Assembly (NCBI GenBank): GCA_015227615.1
Contig: JAALGZ010000032.1
Span: 310,001 to 374,000 of the forward strand
Direction of reading: 5' to 3'
Source: Labyrinthula sp. Ha
Lineage: Eukaryota; Sar; Bigyra; Labyrinthulida; Labyrinthulaceae
Length of the DNA: 64,000 nucleotides
Position 1 is the first letter of the stretch. The number at the start of each line of letters is the position of its first letter. The notes under the pieces are model-generated. The model was given only the letters and a program-made list of their open reading frames with translations, did no database searches and was not told the DNA's origin. The position numbers and the translations under genes are program-made. This document shows, piece after piece, positions 11,646-25,293 of the stretch.

Positions 11646-13606
11646 TAAGAGTAAGGTCCTAAGTAATAGCAGATGAGCTGCAATATGGGATCTTACAACA
11701 AAATTCAAGAGATTTTGCCTAGTGGTAACAGTACCAGTTCATGCTCTACGTTATCACCTACGAACTTTATGATACTTGGTAAAGACTATTCAACTGAGGA
11801 GAGAAATTCAAGATAAAGATCAGTGATCAGGTTTCTATAAAGAAAGTCTAAGCATTTAGTAACTTAAAGTTTAGATTCAATGAAAAAAATATGCTCAACA
11901 AAACATATACAGGCTCCTACATTACAATAATGGATTTAAATATTGGGATATCGTTTAGGAAGCTATGATTTATATCAACTGAGTGCAAGTAACATATAGA
12001 AAATGTGGCTCTAAAACGCAAATTGCTATGAAAGAAGACGGAATGAGATCAAATCAAAGGATATTTACACCCCTTAATAAACACAAATAGAGGACAGCTT
12101 TAACTTTAGCATTGTATATGATTATAGGATGAAAATCCTAGGTGAAAACCAACTGGAGGCTGGATTTTGCTGCTGTTGATTTAGGTCACTCTGGGGAACA
12201 GAGTCAGTGAACTAGTAAGGGGGTGGGATTGAAAGTAACAACTGTTTGGTTTCGGTATGTTACTTAGAGAATATCTGTTCCTAATCTACAGTAATTGTTT
12301 TTCTCAACTCCAAGATTTTCATGAAATATTCTGTGAAGAATTAATCCAAAAAAGTACGATATATTCAAGAGTATACATGATCATTCTCATAATATGAAAT
12401 TCCTAACCATATACACAATCGGTGTGAGTAATACCATTTAGTTCAATTTATAAAATAACCGTAAATTTACTTGGGAAAACAAACGAAATGTCTACATTTA
12501 TGTCCGAAAAATTTTTGCTCCAATTAAAACTTCGTAACAATAAGCCTAGGTGAACTTTAGATCAAACTCAGCAATGACGTGCACTCTCTACTTCAAACAT
12601 AAATTACGATTCTTGTCTCGATTTTATCGACAGAAATGAGTTTTTATGTAGCTTTAGCAATATAAATGTGTCAAGATGCAATGGCATCAAGAGATTTTAA
12701 AAAGTAATCAGTTGCTGTGGGATTTGAGAAGTACTATTCGCAAACCTCAGTGCGTCACCATTGTTTTTGCACTAGAATTAAACATAATTTTGAATTGAAA
12801 CCTTTGGAAATACGAGTTTCAAGGAATGTGATTAAAATAATGGAAGATAGAACTGCACATACGCTAGCAATTGGGAACATATTTGCTAGAACTTAAGGAG
12901 AGTTAGACATATTCTGATAAATATGTGTCAATAATTTAACTTTACAGTGAAGAAATCCAAACCAAGATGATAAAAAAATGTGAACAAGAATCAAGGAAAA
13001 GTTATGCCTCGTTACTTTGTTAGATAAATATTTTTTATCTTGGCAAACTCAAAAAAAGGTGAAACAATAACACATGCCTTTTGAAGCTAATCTCCATAAT
13101 AATGATGCAGCACAACCACCAGAGTTTTTTTCAAGGAAAGTAAAAAACAACTATAAACACAGCTTGAATATTTTTTTAAAGGAAATTATTATGAATTCGT
13201 ATGCCAGGTATTGATTAACGGTGACGGCCAAGCACATACGCCAGATGTGGGGTTCTTCCCTGTCTGATTTCCTTCATAGATGATTTTACCCGATGAGAAT
13301 AACCCTAAGGAATAAAAAATATAATTGTTTTCAAGATCTTTGTAAAATACAGATAAAAAGAAAACTGCATCGCTAAATATTCCAGGAGAGAGTTTGCGGT
13401 TTTAGTATTCTTACTGAGCTCGCCTGCAAGCCCAAATTATTTATCAATTTTATGCCTCACAAAAAATGTTTTTGCGTAAACCAAGTTTAGATTCAAGAAA
13501 AAAGGCCCATGCAAACTTTAAGGTATCTAATTCTTACCTCATTGGAGGTATGAAATAAAATTAAGTTTCCGTTATGTATATTCTCGCAATAGAACATACT
13601 AATACC

Positions 13607-13610
13607 AAAA
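13607..13610 (-). terminator. Pol III terminator (T4) of tRNA-Gln
   Basis: On the minus strand a TTTT run begins three nucleotides after the tRNA-Gln discriminator base, the canonical Pol III stop. This contrasts with tRNA-Pro in the same window, which has none nearby. Confidence 0.8.
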
Positions 13611-13613
13611 CTC

Positions 13614-13686
13614 TTCCCCCACCGCGATTCGAACGCAGGCTTTCAGATTCAAAGTCTGATGTACTAACCAACTATACTATGGGGGA
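13614..13686 (-). tRNA. tRNA-Gln (anticodon TTG)
   Basis: A 73-nt cloverleaf. Acceptor strands TCCCCCA and TGGGGGA pair fully, with discriminator A. The D stem is GTAT/GTAC. The anticodon stem TCAGA/TCTGA closes the loop CTTTGAA, giving anticodon TTG, which reads glutamine CAA. The T arm CTGCG TTCGAAT CGCGG has one G-T pair. There is no intron. It lies head-to-head with the G-beta gene, whose start codon is 173 bp away. Confidence 0.95.
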
Positions 13687-13859
13687 TTTCATGCTTTGCT
13701 TAAAAGTTACTGAAATGAGTTAAGGCAACGGATATCATACTGAAATCACGAAACCTAGCCGTTAATGAAAAGCATTTAAGGATTATTCACAGGAGCTTTT
13801 CAGGCTAACTATCGATTTAATTTTTGTGAGTTATTTGATTCTCATTATAAAAGATCTCC

Positions 13860-14894
13860 ATGACAGATTTGAAAGCAAAACTAGAGGAGTTAAAAGAATC
13901 ACTTGAAGCTACAAGAGAAGCGAACAAGGACGGATGTTTTGATACTTTATCACCTTCTGCTTTGGCACCTCCGCAGCCAAAAGTTAGGCGAAATTTGAAA
14001 GGTCATTTTGGAAAAGTTTATGCTTTGCATTGGGCAGGTGGTGGTTCTGATCAGCTTGTTTCTGCTTCACAAGATGGAAAGTTAATAGTATGGAATGCAA
14101 ACACTACAAACAAGGTCCAGGCAATACCTTTACGATCTTCATGGGTGATGACGTGCGCATTTGAACAAACAGAAAATAAGTTTGTGGCATGTGGTGGCCT
14201 GGATAATTTATGCTCATTGTATAAACTCGATTCTGATGCGGCTGTGTCAGGCAATACTAGAGCTATGAAGGAACTTGCACATCACGATGGGTATCTTAGC
14301 TGTTGTCGATTTTTTAGTCCTCAAAATATTTTAACTTCAAGTGGAGACTCCACTTGCGTTTATTGGGATGTAGAGCGTGGTGAAGTTAAGAGTACATTCA
14401 ACGACCATGGAGGGGACGTTATGTCGGTAACAGTAAGTCCAAGTGATAAAAATATCTTCGTATCAGGAAGCTGTGATGCTACTTGCAAATTATGGGATAT
14501 TAGGGAGGATAGCTGTGTTGCAACGTTTCAAGGACACGAATCAGATATCAATGCAGTTGCATTTTTTCCTGATGGTAAAGCTTTTGGCACAGGCAGCGAC
14601 GACTCAAGTTGTAGGTTATTTGATCTTCGTAGTCTACAAGAGGTCAATGTATTCCAAAGCGATAAAATCCTGTGTGGTATCACTTCCGCAGGATTCTCGA
14701 AGAGCGGTAGGCTTCTGCTGGGAGGATATGATGACTATAATTGTAACCTTTGGGACGCCTTAGCAAATAACCCTTCCGAGCCTGTGCACAAGTTAAGCGC
14801 CCATGATAACCGAGTAAGTTGTTTAGGTGTGCATTCAAATGGACAGGCTCTTTGCACAGGATCCTGGGATACGTTGTTGAAGATTTGGGCATAG
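13860..14894 (+). CDS. Heterotrimeric G-protein beta subunit
   Basis: A 344-aa protein, close to the 340 aa of animal G-beta subunits. Residues 1-45 form the N-terminal helix that makes a coiled coil with G-gamma ([18 protein letters not shown]). Seven WD40 blades follow. Signature stretches are nearly invariant: [46 protein letters not shown] and [14 protein letters not shown]. The last blade ends [11 protein letters not shown] at the C-terminus. G-beta-gamma binds G-alpha-GDP at the membrane and signals after receptor activation, and the class C GPCR at 49.6-52.1 kb is a plausible upstream partner. It converges on the Roco gene with 129 bp between them. The start codon is fixed by the family N-terminus. 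It appears intact and intronless. Confidence 0.97.
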   Translation: MTDLKAKLEELKESLEATREANKDGCFDTLSPSALAPPQPKVRRNLKGHFGKVYALHWAGGGSDQLVSASQDGKLIVWNANTTNKVQAIPLRSSWVMTCAFEQTENKFVACGGLDNLCSLYKLDSDAAVSGNTRAMKELAHHDGYLSCCRFFSPQNILTSSGDSTCVYWDVERGEVKSTFNDHGGDVMSVTVSPSDKNIFVSGSCDATCKLWDIREDSCVATFQGHESDINAVAFFPDGKAFGTGSDDSSCRLFDLRSLQEVNVFQSDKILCGITSAGFSKSGRLLLGGYDDYNCNLWDALANNPSEPVHKLSAHDNRVSCLGVHSNGQALCTGSWDTLLKIWA

Positions 14895-14924
14895 TAGTAG
14901 CTGATTTCTTGGTATAATCTGTAT

Positions 14925-14930
14925 AATAAA
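14925..14930 (+). promoter_or_regulatory. Candidate polyadenylation signal AATAAA of the G-beta gene
   Basis: AATAAA lies 30 nt after the G-beta stop codon, within the 129 bp shared with the convergent Roco gene. The position is good, but the hexamer is common in AT-rich DNA. Confidence 0.4.
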
Positions 14931-15023
14931 ATGATGCCTGATATGCGAAAGATTGGCATTTATAGTGTTATCGAAAAAAATTAACAATGAAACAGGTTAT
15001 ACACAAATATTACTCAACCTAGC

Positions 15024-18000
15024 CTACTCGGACAACAGTCCTTCCAAATCAAAATTCTTACTCTTTGATGCATAACTCTGCTGCTTGAGGACTCTCTTGT
15101 TTTGTTCGAAAGCAGATGCAGGAGAAAACCATGGTGGAAGGGCTATATCCGAAGCGTCATTAAAAGACATCAATACCCTTTTAACCTCGTGTTTGTTGCC
15201 TTGGTAGGAACCACGAAGGACAGGGAACTTTATGGTAAAAGAATTAGACGGTCTTCCAGATTCTGCGCATATTTTTGTGACAATGCTTCTCAAGGCTTTC
15301 ATGGTTTTCACAGCAGAAGTGCTAGTTTTATCTACATAGAGCCTAATTGTATCTCTTTCTCCAATGACCAAGTAAAAAGGTGTTCCAGAGAGTTCAGGTA
15401 GTCGAGAAGAACTAGATCCTATGTATATATTCTTCCTGTTAAGAAACAGCTTATTGTGTTGTTTTCCACTCTCTTGACAATATTGAACATATAAACAAAC
15501 AACTTTTTGCAAAAAACAGAAAGGTAGACCAAGATTATTATGCTCAAAATTGAACAAACATAAGGCATAATTAGTAAAAAGTCCTTCAATCGTTTCTGTA
15601 AATTGACTATCTGGTCTACGTAAAGTTTTTCTGACCAGTTTATCAATTCTAGATTCAGTGTTCAGTAATAACGTAGGGAAAATGAACTTATGATCATGAG
15701 CGGTAAAACTTATTCTTGTTGTCAGCTGAACAGCTTCAAGCAAGTGCAATACAGCACTTGTATTCTCCTTACCCCAAATCTCTTCTATTAAATCAAATGA
15801 AGCAATACCTCTGCTTCTTGCCTCTTCAAAGTGATCTAACAGACCAGCTTTTCGAAAACGAGTACTTTTTAGAGAACCCAGTTGCTTCTCATTTAACATT
15901 AACCCAGATAAACGAAACGCTTCAGCAATATCAAATATTATTATATCTCTTAATTGTAATTCTTGCGAGAAGTTTAAAAGTAAACCATTAACAGCAAAAA
16001 AAGATAACCAACTCAAAACCTCGGTTTGGTTTTGTAAACCAGCTTCTCTAGAGAGTTCTAAAATCTCACTATATGGTAAATAAATTCTTCCTTTTAAAGA
16101 TTCCATGCAAATATCATAAAGATATAACCACTTTTGACTTACTTCTGGAAAATCATTATCTTCAGCAAGGGTATTTCTTAGAGCAGTTGATAACCTTTCT
16201 AATCCTTCTCTGTGTAGATTATCTACAGAAAAAAAACAAGTAGTTCCTATTTGTGGAACAATCAGATCAAACTCACCAAACAGAGGCTCTTTCTCAATGA
16301 CAGCATTAAGTATATCACTTAAAGCTTCACTTATTTTATCCACTCTTGTTTTAACTCTAGTTTGAGTTGTTTGTCTAAATTGACTTATTCTACTTTGTTT
16401 TGTTTCAACTCTATTAGGAACTTCAGAACCAATAGAAGCAGCAACCGAACCAAAACTCAAGTTTCTTTTTGAACGTTTTTTTTTGTTTAATCTTTTATTT
16501 CTAAACCTATTAGAATGTGCACCTGTGATAATTCCAATCTTCCAACTGTCTGCTGGACTATTTTGATTTTTAGCTTTATATTTAGAAAATCTAGAAGCAA
16601 TTGTCTTCTTTGTACTCCTTCTTAAACTATCATTTCGAAATCTCTTACTAGTTAAGCCTAGAGGTCGAGGAAATGATTCAAATAAAGATTTTTTTCTTCT
16701 CTTCATAGTTTTAACTGGAATTTCAGGTTCTGGTAAATTAAAAAGACTACTTTTTTTACCTTCAGGTTCTTCTACTTGACTAAATAAACTCCGTTTGCTT
16801 TCTTTTGATTTATATGCTTCAATAACAGCTCGAGGACCTCCATTCATCTTTACATGACGTATTAATAAATCAGAGTGTGTTCCAACAAGTATAACTTTTG
16901 GTCTACTAGTTTCATTTTTTAATAAAGCCAACCAAGTTTTCATATCCTTTTTAAGTTTTTCAATATCATCTAATAAAGTAACTTGACTGAATACAAATAT
17001 ATTTATACTGTCTTGACCTAATAATAGTGGATGAAGTTGTCTGTAACATTCTTTACCAGAAAAGTCATATACTTGAACAGGTAAAGAACCTAATCTTTTT
17101 TGAATATTTGCTTCTTCACACATTTCAGTTGTAAGTGTACAAGCACCCTCTGGAATAATAGTTCTACTAAACCTAGAACTATCTTCTAATAACTCTTCTT
17201 CATCAAATAATTGTCTTCCATATTCTAATACTTGTCCTTTAGATATTCTACGACCTTCTCTTTCTTCAAAGTTTTCATGAAGTGCTTCACTTAAAGTATA
17301 CCAAAAGGTATGACGAAAACTTTGTTCTTTTGTCTTTTTTTTTAGAAGTGGTGCTTTTACACATTTATTTTCTAAATGAGCAAAACAACTATATATATTC
17401 ATACCAGTAGTTGGTTTAAATCTTTGTGTTTCAAGATGTCCAAGTAAGGAATGAACAAGTGCTGTTTTCCCTACAGAAGTTTCTCCTACAATATTTATTC
17501 TTTTTTGTGTATAATCAACTACTTGTACTTGGTTGCACCTTTCAACTAGTAATAATAACCTTCTTTCTCTACTTTGTTGGTTTCTTTTACAAGATGCTAA
17601 TATAGGGTTTGAATATTCTAAACCTATTCCTGTCTCTTCAACAATAAGTTTCATTAAGTGTTTATTTTTTTCCATACCAGTTCTTAAAGCTAAGCCTCCT
17701 TCATCACCTATTTTATTATAACTGATATCTAAATATTTTAACATAACTGAATCACTTGCTATATAAGTTCCTATTTCTCTAGCAGCATATTCATCCAAAT
17801 TACACCTACTAATGTCTAAACTTTCCAATACAACATTTTGTTTAAGAGAAGAAAAAAAATTTCGAAAACATTTTTGGGATTCAAACAAGGAGATATTTCT
17901 AGCTATTGATAAGTGTTTTAACGTAGAGTTTTTTTGAAAGGTTAGTGATAACTCATTCATAGTGTCAGAAGATACTCCACATTTTTCTAGAATAAGGGCG

Positions 18001-18210
18001 ATACAAGCTGTATTGTTACCAAGAACTTTGGCGATTTGAGCACAGCCTAAATAGTAAGAAGGAACTAGGTTCGATACCTGAATCCCCTCTTAATGAAGGG
18101 GATATATCGTCACATAAAATATATTTTTTTGTTGTATTTAAAGCAAGCATTGCTTCAGTCATGCTATTTATTACTGTAAATTCATCTGGTAAAATTGAAA
18201 AATAATCCAT
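15024..18210 (-). CDS. Roco-family GTPase (LRR-ROC-COR), apparent frameshift near 18085
   Basis: The main frame runs from ATG 17960 to 15024 (978 aa). Leucine-rich repeats occupy residues 15-110. The ROC GTPase has P-loop GETSVGKT (159-166), TTG (184-186), G3 DFSG (299-302) and G4 THSD (361-364). COR starts near 607 (WLYLYDICMESL) and includes GLLLNF and LRDIIIFD. No kinase domain follows. A Lys/Arg-rich insert (about 385-545) separates G4 from the end of ROC and holds three SLF motifs (KRSLF, KSSLF, KKSLF). Upstream, an in-phase frame from ATG 18210 reads LRR-like sequence once one base of the GGGG at 18084-18087 is discounted, giving about 1061 aa. The cause may be sequencing error, real mutation or tiny-intron removal. 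Roco proteins are GTP-regulated scaffolds. Confidence 0.85.
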
Positions 18211-21159
18211 TAATCAAAACGATTCTGATTTGTTGTAATGAACTCAATACCGCTTTACTGAATGTTGGGAACTTTTGCTCCCTAGCTACTTTATTCCAAT
18301 TGTATATAAATAACTTCCAGAACTAGAAATAAAAAATTAAATTAACATATATATATTAGTTACCTAATTTATCATACAGTTACACAAACTTTAAGAGTGA
18401 AGTTCTAAAAAGTTTTAATAAAAAAACTCTATATATGAAATGAATTTATTTTAAATTTAGAGTAGATAGTAATATCTTTTAGATTAAATTAACTTTTATA
18501 TTTCTTATGTCTTTTGTAAAATTAATAAATAAAATAAATATGGTTCCTTGTGTTTTGTACATTTTAATATTTTTTATATATTTCTCGTATACAAGGTAGC
18601 AATATCATACTAAAGTTTGTGTTCATGAAAAGCAAAATTAATGACGTACAGCTCAATAGATAGCTTAGTTCTGATAATATATTTGCTACAAGTTAACAGA
18701 TGAAAGCAATAACAACATATAAATTCGCGATAGCTACTCTCAACGTACATATATTTTAGAATGTCTTGTGATTAACGAAGTAACTAAAATCTACTTTAAA
18801 TATAAAAATGTTAAGAAAATTCAGTGTTATGGAATTCTAAGCCAGATTAACCACAACCTAAAGTTAGTGATAGAGTTTCTATCCAGTATCTTCCACCTAG
18901 CCTTAGAGGCATCACCGGGAACGCTATCATGGGTTCACTGTAAGTCTATTACACCCCTAAGTGTAATTCTAAGTACTTACTATGAAATAGAAGAGTTCTA
19001 GGATGTCAAGATACGACTTAAGGGTTAAGTTACACCAGTTATCCGACTAAAGTCGTGTATACCAAAGAGCTTGGGACTTTTCTTCCACTCTTGCTAGACA
19101 GAATAAGCTTAAGACCGAGTGCATATGGTATGACAGAAGGGTTACAAGTTCAAGGGCTACCCAGGTGTTCCAAGCGCTGGAGCAAATAGTTAGTTTGGTT
19201 TAAAGGAGTTGATCTACTCAAGTTGAGGCGTGAAGCAGTTCCTAACTTTCTTTTCTTGAATTGAGTAGCCAGCACGTGCCCTTACTCTTCCTTTTTATTA
19301 AATCTTAGTTCTTATTATTGCATTGGATAATTGCTTATATCCCACTATGGCAACCTAATGATGTGCATTATGAAACAATTTAACTGCTCTAGTTTTTATT
19401 TACTCACAAGTCACAACTGTTTCAACGTGCATATGCACTTCGGTTTGTTCCAATCTAGCTGTTATCACAGATTCTATATACTACTTTTCTGGGTAGTATT
19501 ATAGGTTCTCGCTACCCCTAAAAAGAATTCAGCAAAATTTACGACTATGTCAATTTTGATGCAAAGTGAACGTATGGACTAGGTTGACTATTATAGCTTC
19601 TGGCATCATTCTCGTTATACTCTAGACGCAGGTTTTAATGAGTTGGTTAGTTGTTTCAATATATTTCCCGAAATAATTAAACTTTTGTATGAATATCATG
19701 AAGAATGGTGATCATTGTAAAGGTAAAAAAAGCTCCTGGTAGGGTGAATTCCTTCCCTACGAATTCATTTTCCAAGGATGTATGTTGAGAGTGAAATCAG
19801 CATACTTGATTGAGGTGACATTTTCTTTCCTTGGTACCCAAAATAGAAGTTAACATAGACATGAAGTTATTGCATATGGTACCCGCCTTACTTAAGGTTG
19901 CAATAATAATATTCTGAGCTATTAAGATAGAGTTGAGGGCCTCACCTGGTTACTTTCCTGGGTTGTTTGCTATAACAATCCATCCATGAGTACCAAAGAG
20001 TTTACAAACAGGCCGCAAAAATTAATAGACGTTGTTTTGAGGGCATTTCATCTATAGAGCTTCTACTCTTTTTCCTCAACAAGTGTTCTTGCGAGGAAAA
20101 CCTACCCAATAGGGTATTAAACATTTTCTACATACATATATATATTTATATATTCCTATCATTTGCTCCGAACATTAAAATATGCTTAAAGGTGAAGAAT
20201 CTATGCCATTTAGATGCAAGTTCTTTCCATAGGCAGGAGCTATTTCAAACTATATGCTAATTTTAATCTACGCCTGTACTTCAAAATCTTATGAAAAGTA
20301 GGTGTTAACCTATCTCTTATAAAACTTTTTCATTTTATTGGATACTTATTTCATAATTTTATGCTGGTGGTCATCTCCTATGTTTGTTCCTTACTTGTTT
20401 TGTTTATTAGCTGACTGAGAACTTGTTTAACCGGTAAAATTGATTTCCAAGTGTTGAAACTTCTGAGAAAACTACTGGTTCCTGATGAATTATAAAACTT
20501 GAATCTCATACAAAGGAAGAAGATTAAAATCAATACCCTTGTTCCTACGTCGGGTGAAGAGTCACTTAATTAAGATAAAGTGTGAGATATCTCTAAACTG
20601 ATATGAAGATACAAAGCTTGTAAGGATTAAAGGTCAGTATTAAAACCAGCAATACATCAATCAAAAATTACCAATCACCACTGAGATGAAGAAAAACATC
20701 TGAAATTAAAAGTGAAATGTCAAAGCAGAGATATAGAAGAATGATTTATTACCGGGAAAGTTCATGAGAGCGCTTCAACTTTGAGGTTAGTTTGGGTGTT
20801 GTCTCTAGGTTATAGTTAGGCTCTATGGTACGAGGTTCCATTAAGTATTATGTGAGTATGGAATGATAACTTTCTTTAAGAGAGGATCTCTCGGTAAAAT
20901 TTCGGATCCAACATCTCAGTCCTACTTATATACTAAGATGAAAACGCAACAGAGTTAGATTTGTTAGATTGGCATTGCTGAAAGATAAAACCTTGGGTGC
21001 AGCTAAATATACAATTGTCGGCTTTTCGTTCAAGCAAAAATCCTGGAAACGTTTTCTAATCCATGGCAACATCCACAATGTCTGCAAATAATCCTGGAAG
21101 TATTTCTTTCAATATATATATATATATATTCTTAACTTCAGTGTCTATTTGAATCAATT

Positions 21160-21245
21160 ACTGTAGCGGGTTGTAGAGGGTGGAGTTATGTAGTTGCTAT
21201 TAGTCTCCTAACTGTAGCTTGGCTTGTAGAGGGTGGAGTTATGTA
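21160..21245. repeat. Short imperfect direct duplication
   Basis: A 22-bp sequence beginning ttgtagagggtggagttatg occurs at 21171-21192 and again at 21224-21245. Each is preceded by actgtagc. The offset is about 52 bp, so this is a local tandem duplication with no coding content. Confidence 0.8.
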
Positions 21246-24200
21246 TTTCAACTGTGCTTTTAGGATTGGTTTAATTCTATGTTTAATTCTTATATGAATT
21301 CTTTTCTAAGCTCTGTAACTTGAACTAAGAATAATTACTCAAAATAAAGCAAGGGACTCTTTGTTTCTAAGGAAGTATTCAGAGAGACATCAGCTCAATT
21401 AAATATCTTTTCATGTGTTTTTGTCTACACGTGAACACCTTATTAGATATAACTGAATTTACAAAAGATAAAAGTTTAATTTCTCGATAATTATTAGTGA
21501 GAGACTAGTCAATGTTCGTTGCGATTGACGTTACATGTTTCTTCTCTCAACTCTTTGCTTCCCAAATACAAATAATCAACGTTCACTTCCGCTAAAGCTT
21601 TATTGATAGTTATACTCCGACGAGGAAATAATACATTGAAAACCTCGCCAGGTATATGTTTCCATAGTTTATATCCTTCATGTATTAAGGTCCATGCAGC
21701 TAGTTTTGATCACCGGTGAAGGGGTAGCTTGGAAAGGCTTAATCAGGTTACTTGGTTGAACATATCTTTGGAAATTTCATAGCCAATAACCAAACTATCT
21801 GGCGTGGCTAAGTAAACGAAAGAGATATCTGTAGCTGTCGTATTTATCAAGATAATTGACCTACGTTGTAGTTAGCTGGAATCAATATCAAAGTTAGGGT
21901 TTAGAGAAACATATTTCGCATAGGAAATCGCTCCTTCTGGGTTATCCCATCATCTAAACTAATATTATACCACTTGATTCTTATCCTTGCATCTTGCAAG
22001 GACTGGTATTTATAATGAGTTGTGATAGAATACATGGCCCTTGAGAGAAAATTAGATGAACATCTTACTAAATGGCTCAAAAGATTTCCCAAAGTTATTA
22101 TCTAGCAACCTAAGATTTTATCTTCTAATTAGTTAGTTTTTAAGTATGTCTCGGAGAAACCTGGTCTAATAAACTTTATTGATACTCTGTTTTAGACCTG
22201 ATTAAGTATAAGAGAGTTAACGGAGAATATGGATATTTTCTTATTTTTGCTTTATAATTGAAGGAGTTTCCATGGTACTAGCCTTATAAGGCTTCCAGGA
22301 TTAGCGTCACTCTATTCCTGTACCTTTCTTAAAAGGTTTACTGGAGTGATTACTGTATATAATAGTTAGCACCATTGATATTTCCATGGCGTCATACAGC
22401 TCACATTGCATGGCTCATAAACCTTCTATGAGGGTTTAAGGAGCTCTTTTAAATTTAGTAAATATGCTCTAAACATTAGGATTGGCTTTTTCTGTAGTTG
22501 TTCGATCCCCATCCACAAGCCGAGACATGGTACCAATATTATTGCAGAATTAAGGTACATGAAATCTTTGGATCGAGCATTTAGATGTTTTAGAGTAGAT
22601 TGTATTCTCATGTTCAGGGTTATTATATCTCTTTAAAAGAATATTGCTGGAGTAATAGTAGCCGAGTAACTATACTTATCTAAATAACATTCCAGCATAT
22701 GAGCATCTTTCTCTGAAGTTTATTCTGTTGTCAGATCAAAATGATGGTGTGCCCTTATGGAATTCTGGCTGTTCAAAATTATATTTGATTATTAACGGGT
22801 TAACCTACAAAGATATCTCTACTTGGCAAGGTAATGGCCTGAAGAGAAAACGTTTGCACCCATGATGATCTTTATATTAATTAAAACACTTGAAGTTGAT
22901 TTGGATGGGTTGGGATTTACAGTGAGACTCGAGCTACATCACAAATATAAAAGTATAACAGGTGAAAGTCTATATTCTTCAAATTCCATAAGTATCCACC
23001 GACCCAGATAAAATTGCTGCATATATAAACCTAGTCCAAAGTTTTGCTAATAGAAAGAGACAATTTGCTATGCCTACATTCACGGGCTACCAAATTTGTT
23101 CATTAATTTGGTAGCTTTGCTTTTGTAATGTTACAAAGTGTACCCAGATGATATATTCAAGAATTGCACTGGTTTGTTAGTTTCAGGACTATTGACACTC
23201 ACAAGTAGTATGGAGATGGCGAATATCCAGCCTGTCACATGAATTGGCATGTAATTGGAAGGGAAATAAATTTCAAACTCTTTTGTAGTAGAAAATAATA
23301 GAATGGCATTTGTCTGAGGGGGCTTTTAAGTATAGGGTGCTTTTAAAAAGTTTTACAAAAATTCAGAAGCATCGTATTTTAGCCAAACATTCTACTAAAA
23401 CCAGTAAATGACAACATTGATTGTTTAACTTGCAATAAACTCAACTGCATATTCCCTCTTACAAAAGCGTTATTGTCCAGATTTATCAACGAAGTGTTTA
23501 AAGGAAGGATTAAGCTCCCTCTGCGATTATGAGCTGGTCTCATCCAAAGCCAACAATTAAAACTGAAGGTATATCAATGTTTCCTGTCAACGATTTGTGT
23601 AGCAAGAAACATAAGTCAGAGAAAAACGAGACAGAGTCCCAGAACTTCGGCTGGACAGAGTGACGTTGTACAATAATAGTCCTTGATATTTTTATTTTTT
23701 TAGTGTAAGAGTACAAAATACTAAAAATAGGGCGTAAACCAAGGCAAAATCCTCATCAAAATCTGGGAAAGAATGACCAATTGTAGCAAAACAAAAACAT
23801 TGAAAAATCCCAGGAACAGTAAGAGCTCAAGTAGAAAAACAGACTTCAAAACCTCAACAGATACTAGAACAAAAATAATAAAACCAACTCCAGAGAACCC
23901 TGGTGACAAAATTCAACAACTCAAGTTCTAGGTTTTGCGAACTCATCACCATGGGCTCTAGCAATACTCGAACTAGCGAAAATGCACCAAGCTATGCAAC
24001 AAACTACCACTACAATACAAAACCATTAAACTAAAATGTTAACCGGTGCCATAATATAACAGCCTACATTCTATCCAGTTGATAAACTAATTGCCAATGT
24101 AACACAATGACCAAGAAACCCTATTACCAACAAATTCGCAACATGAAACACCCAAGACTTAGAAATCTGTATCAGAAAACTAATAACTACCCACAAGTAT

Positions 24201-25062
24201 GTTTACGTGACTTCATGTGGCATCCTGTGCATAGTTCTCGGATTTAATAAGAATTATTAATGACTCTTTGATATTAATTTTGACTCGTATTATCAATAAA
24301 GGAATTGAGATTAAGACTTTTTTTTAAAGATTCTGATTTAATTCTGATCATCAATTGATTATCAAAGTAGAGCTGAAGTATGGAATAATTTTTTAAAATT
24401 ACTGAAAATTTCTTACCTAGTTTCTGCATCGTATGAAAACCTTTATGAACTGGTCACATGACATACGAATAATAAGGTAACATGATTTTGTTGGGATATA
24501 TATTTCAAAATTTTCAAGCTTTGCGCACAATAAAAATAAAAAGGTAGTTCTTAGCTATTTGGCCTTGGGCCTTGTGATACAACCTTGTTTTGATCAGCCA
24601 TAATCACTAAGAATGGTTGAGAGTCATCAGAATAAATCAACAACAAAATATAGGCAAATTTCTTCTTATTAAATTACCAATAAATCAAATTTGGGCCTTA
24701 TCTGTACAGAATTTTGCGGAACCAGGTGTCAATTCGTACAGTATTTTACTATTTTCCTCTGTTCTTCGACCTCGTTGATTGCCATAATTGAGAGATAATC
24801 GAGAAGACAACTAACCAGAGAAAGTTCCATGCAACTGTCTCTCATGCCTATAATATAATAGTATTGTAGTAATGGTATATATTAGAGTTATTTTGTAGTA
24901 TTAATTGTAAAGAAACACGTGAAAAAGGTTAAGCCAGATGTTCCACTCAACTTCTAGGCAAATAACACAACTGTTGCGGAATAACACCTCTTTTATGAAT
25001 ATCTCTTATGGAATTTGTTTATATTTTGTATTTATATTTCGTTATGACATTTACACCATGCC

Positions 25063-25293
25063 ACGTCATTGGTTTACATAAGTAGATATAAGAGTACACT
25101 TTAAGGTATTAAGAACCAAAAAGAAAAAGAAGCTATATAAATTTTTTACGTTTACCTCTACACGACTGCTACTCGGCCGCGTCTAGAGAAGAGTATATTT
25201 ACTGGACGGAAAACTCTCAATACAACTTCCCATTTCAAGACAGAAATTCTTGTGATATAAATTCATGGCCCAAAATTATAGATATAATGACGT
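25063..25293. promoter_or_regulatory. Two TGACGT-type motifs upstream of the ATG2-like gene
   Basis: ACGTCA at 25063-25068 and TGACGT at 25288-25293 lie 302 and 77 bp before the proposed ATG at 25370. This hexamer is the half site of many bZIP factors, and a bZIP gene is the convergent neighbour. The hexamer occurs about as often as chance predicts over the whole window, so only the promoter clustering is suggestive. Confidence 0.25.

Noticed and set aside
13846-13853. TATAAAAG as a TATA box for the G-beta gene
   Set aside because: It ends 6 bp before the ATG, too close for initiation upstream of the start codon.
23721-23909. Hydrophobic minus-strand frame of 62 codons resembling a membrane protein
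   Set aside because: It lies opposite an A-rich, Lys/Thr-coding strand, which automatically produces Phe/Leu/Val on the complement.
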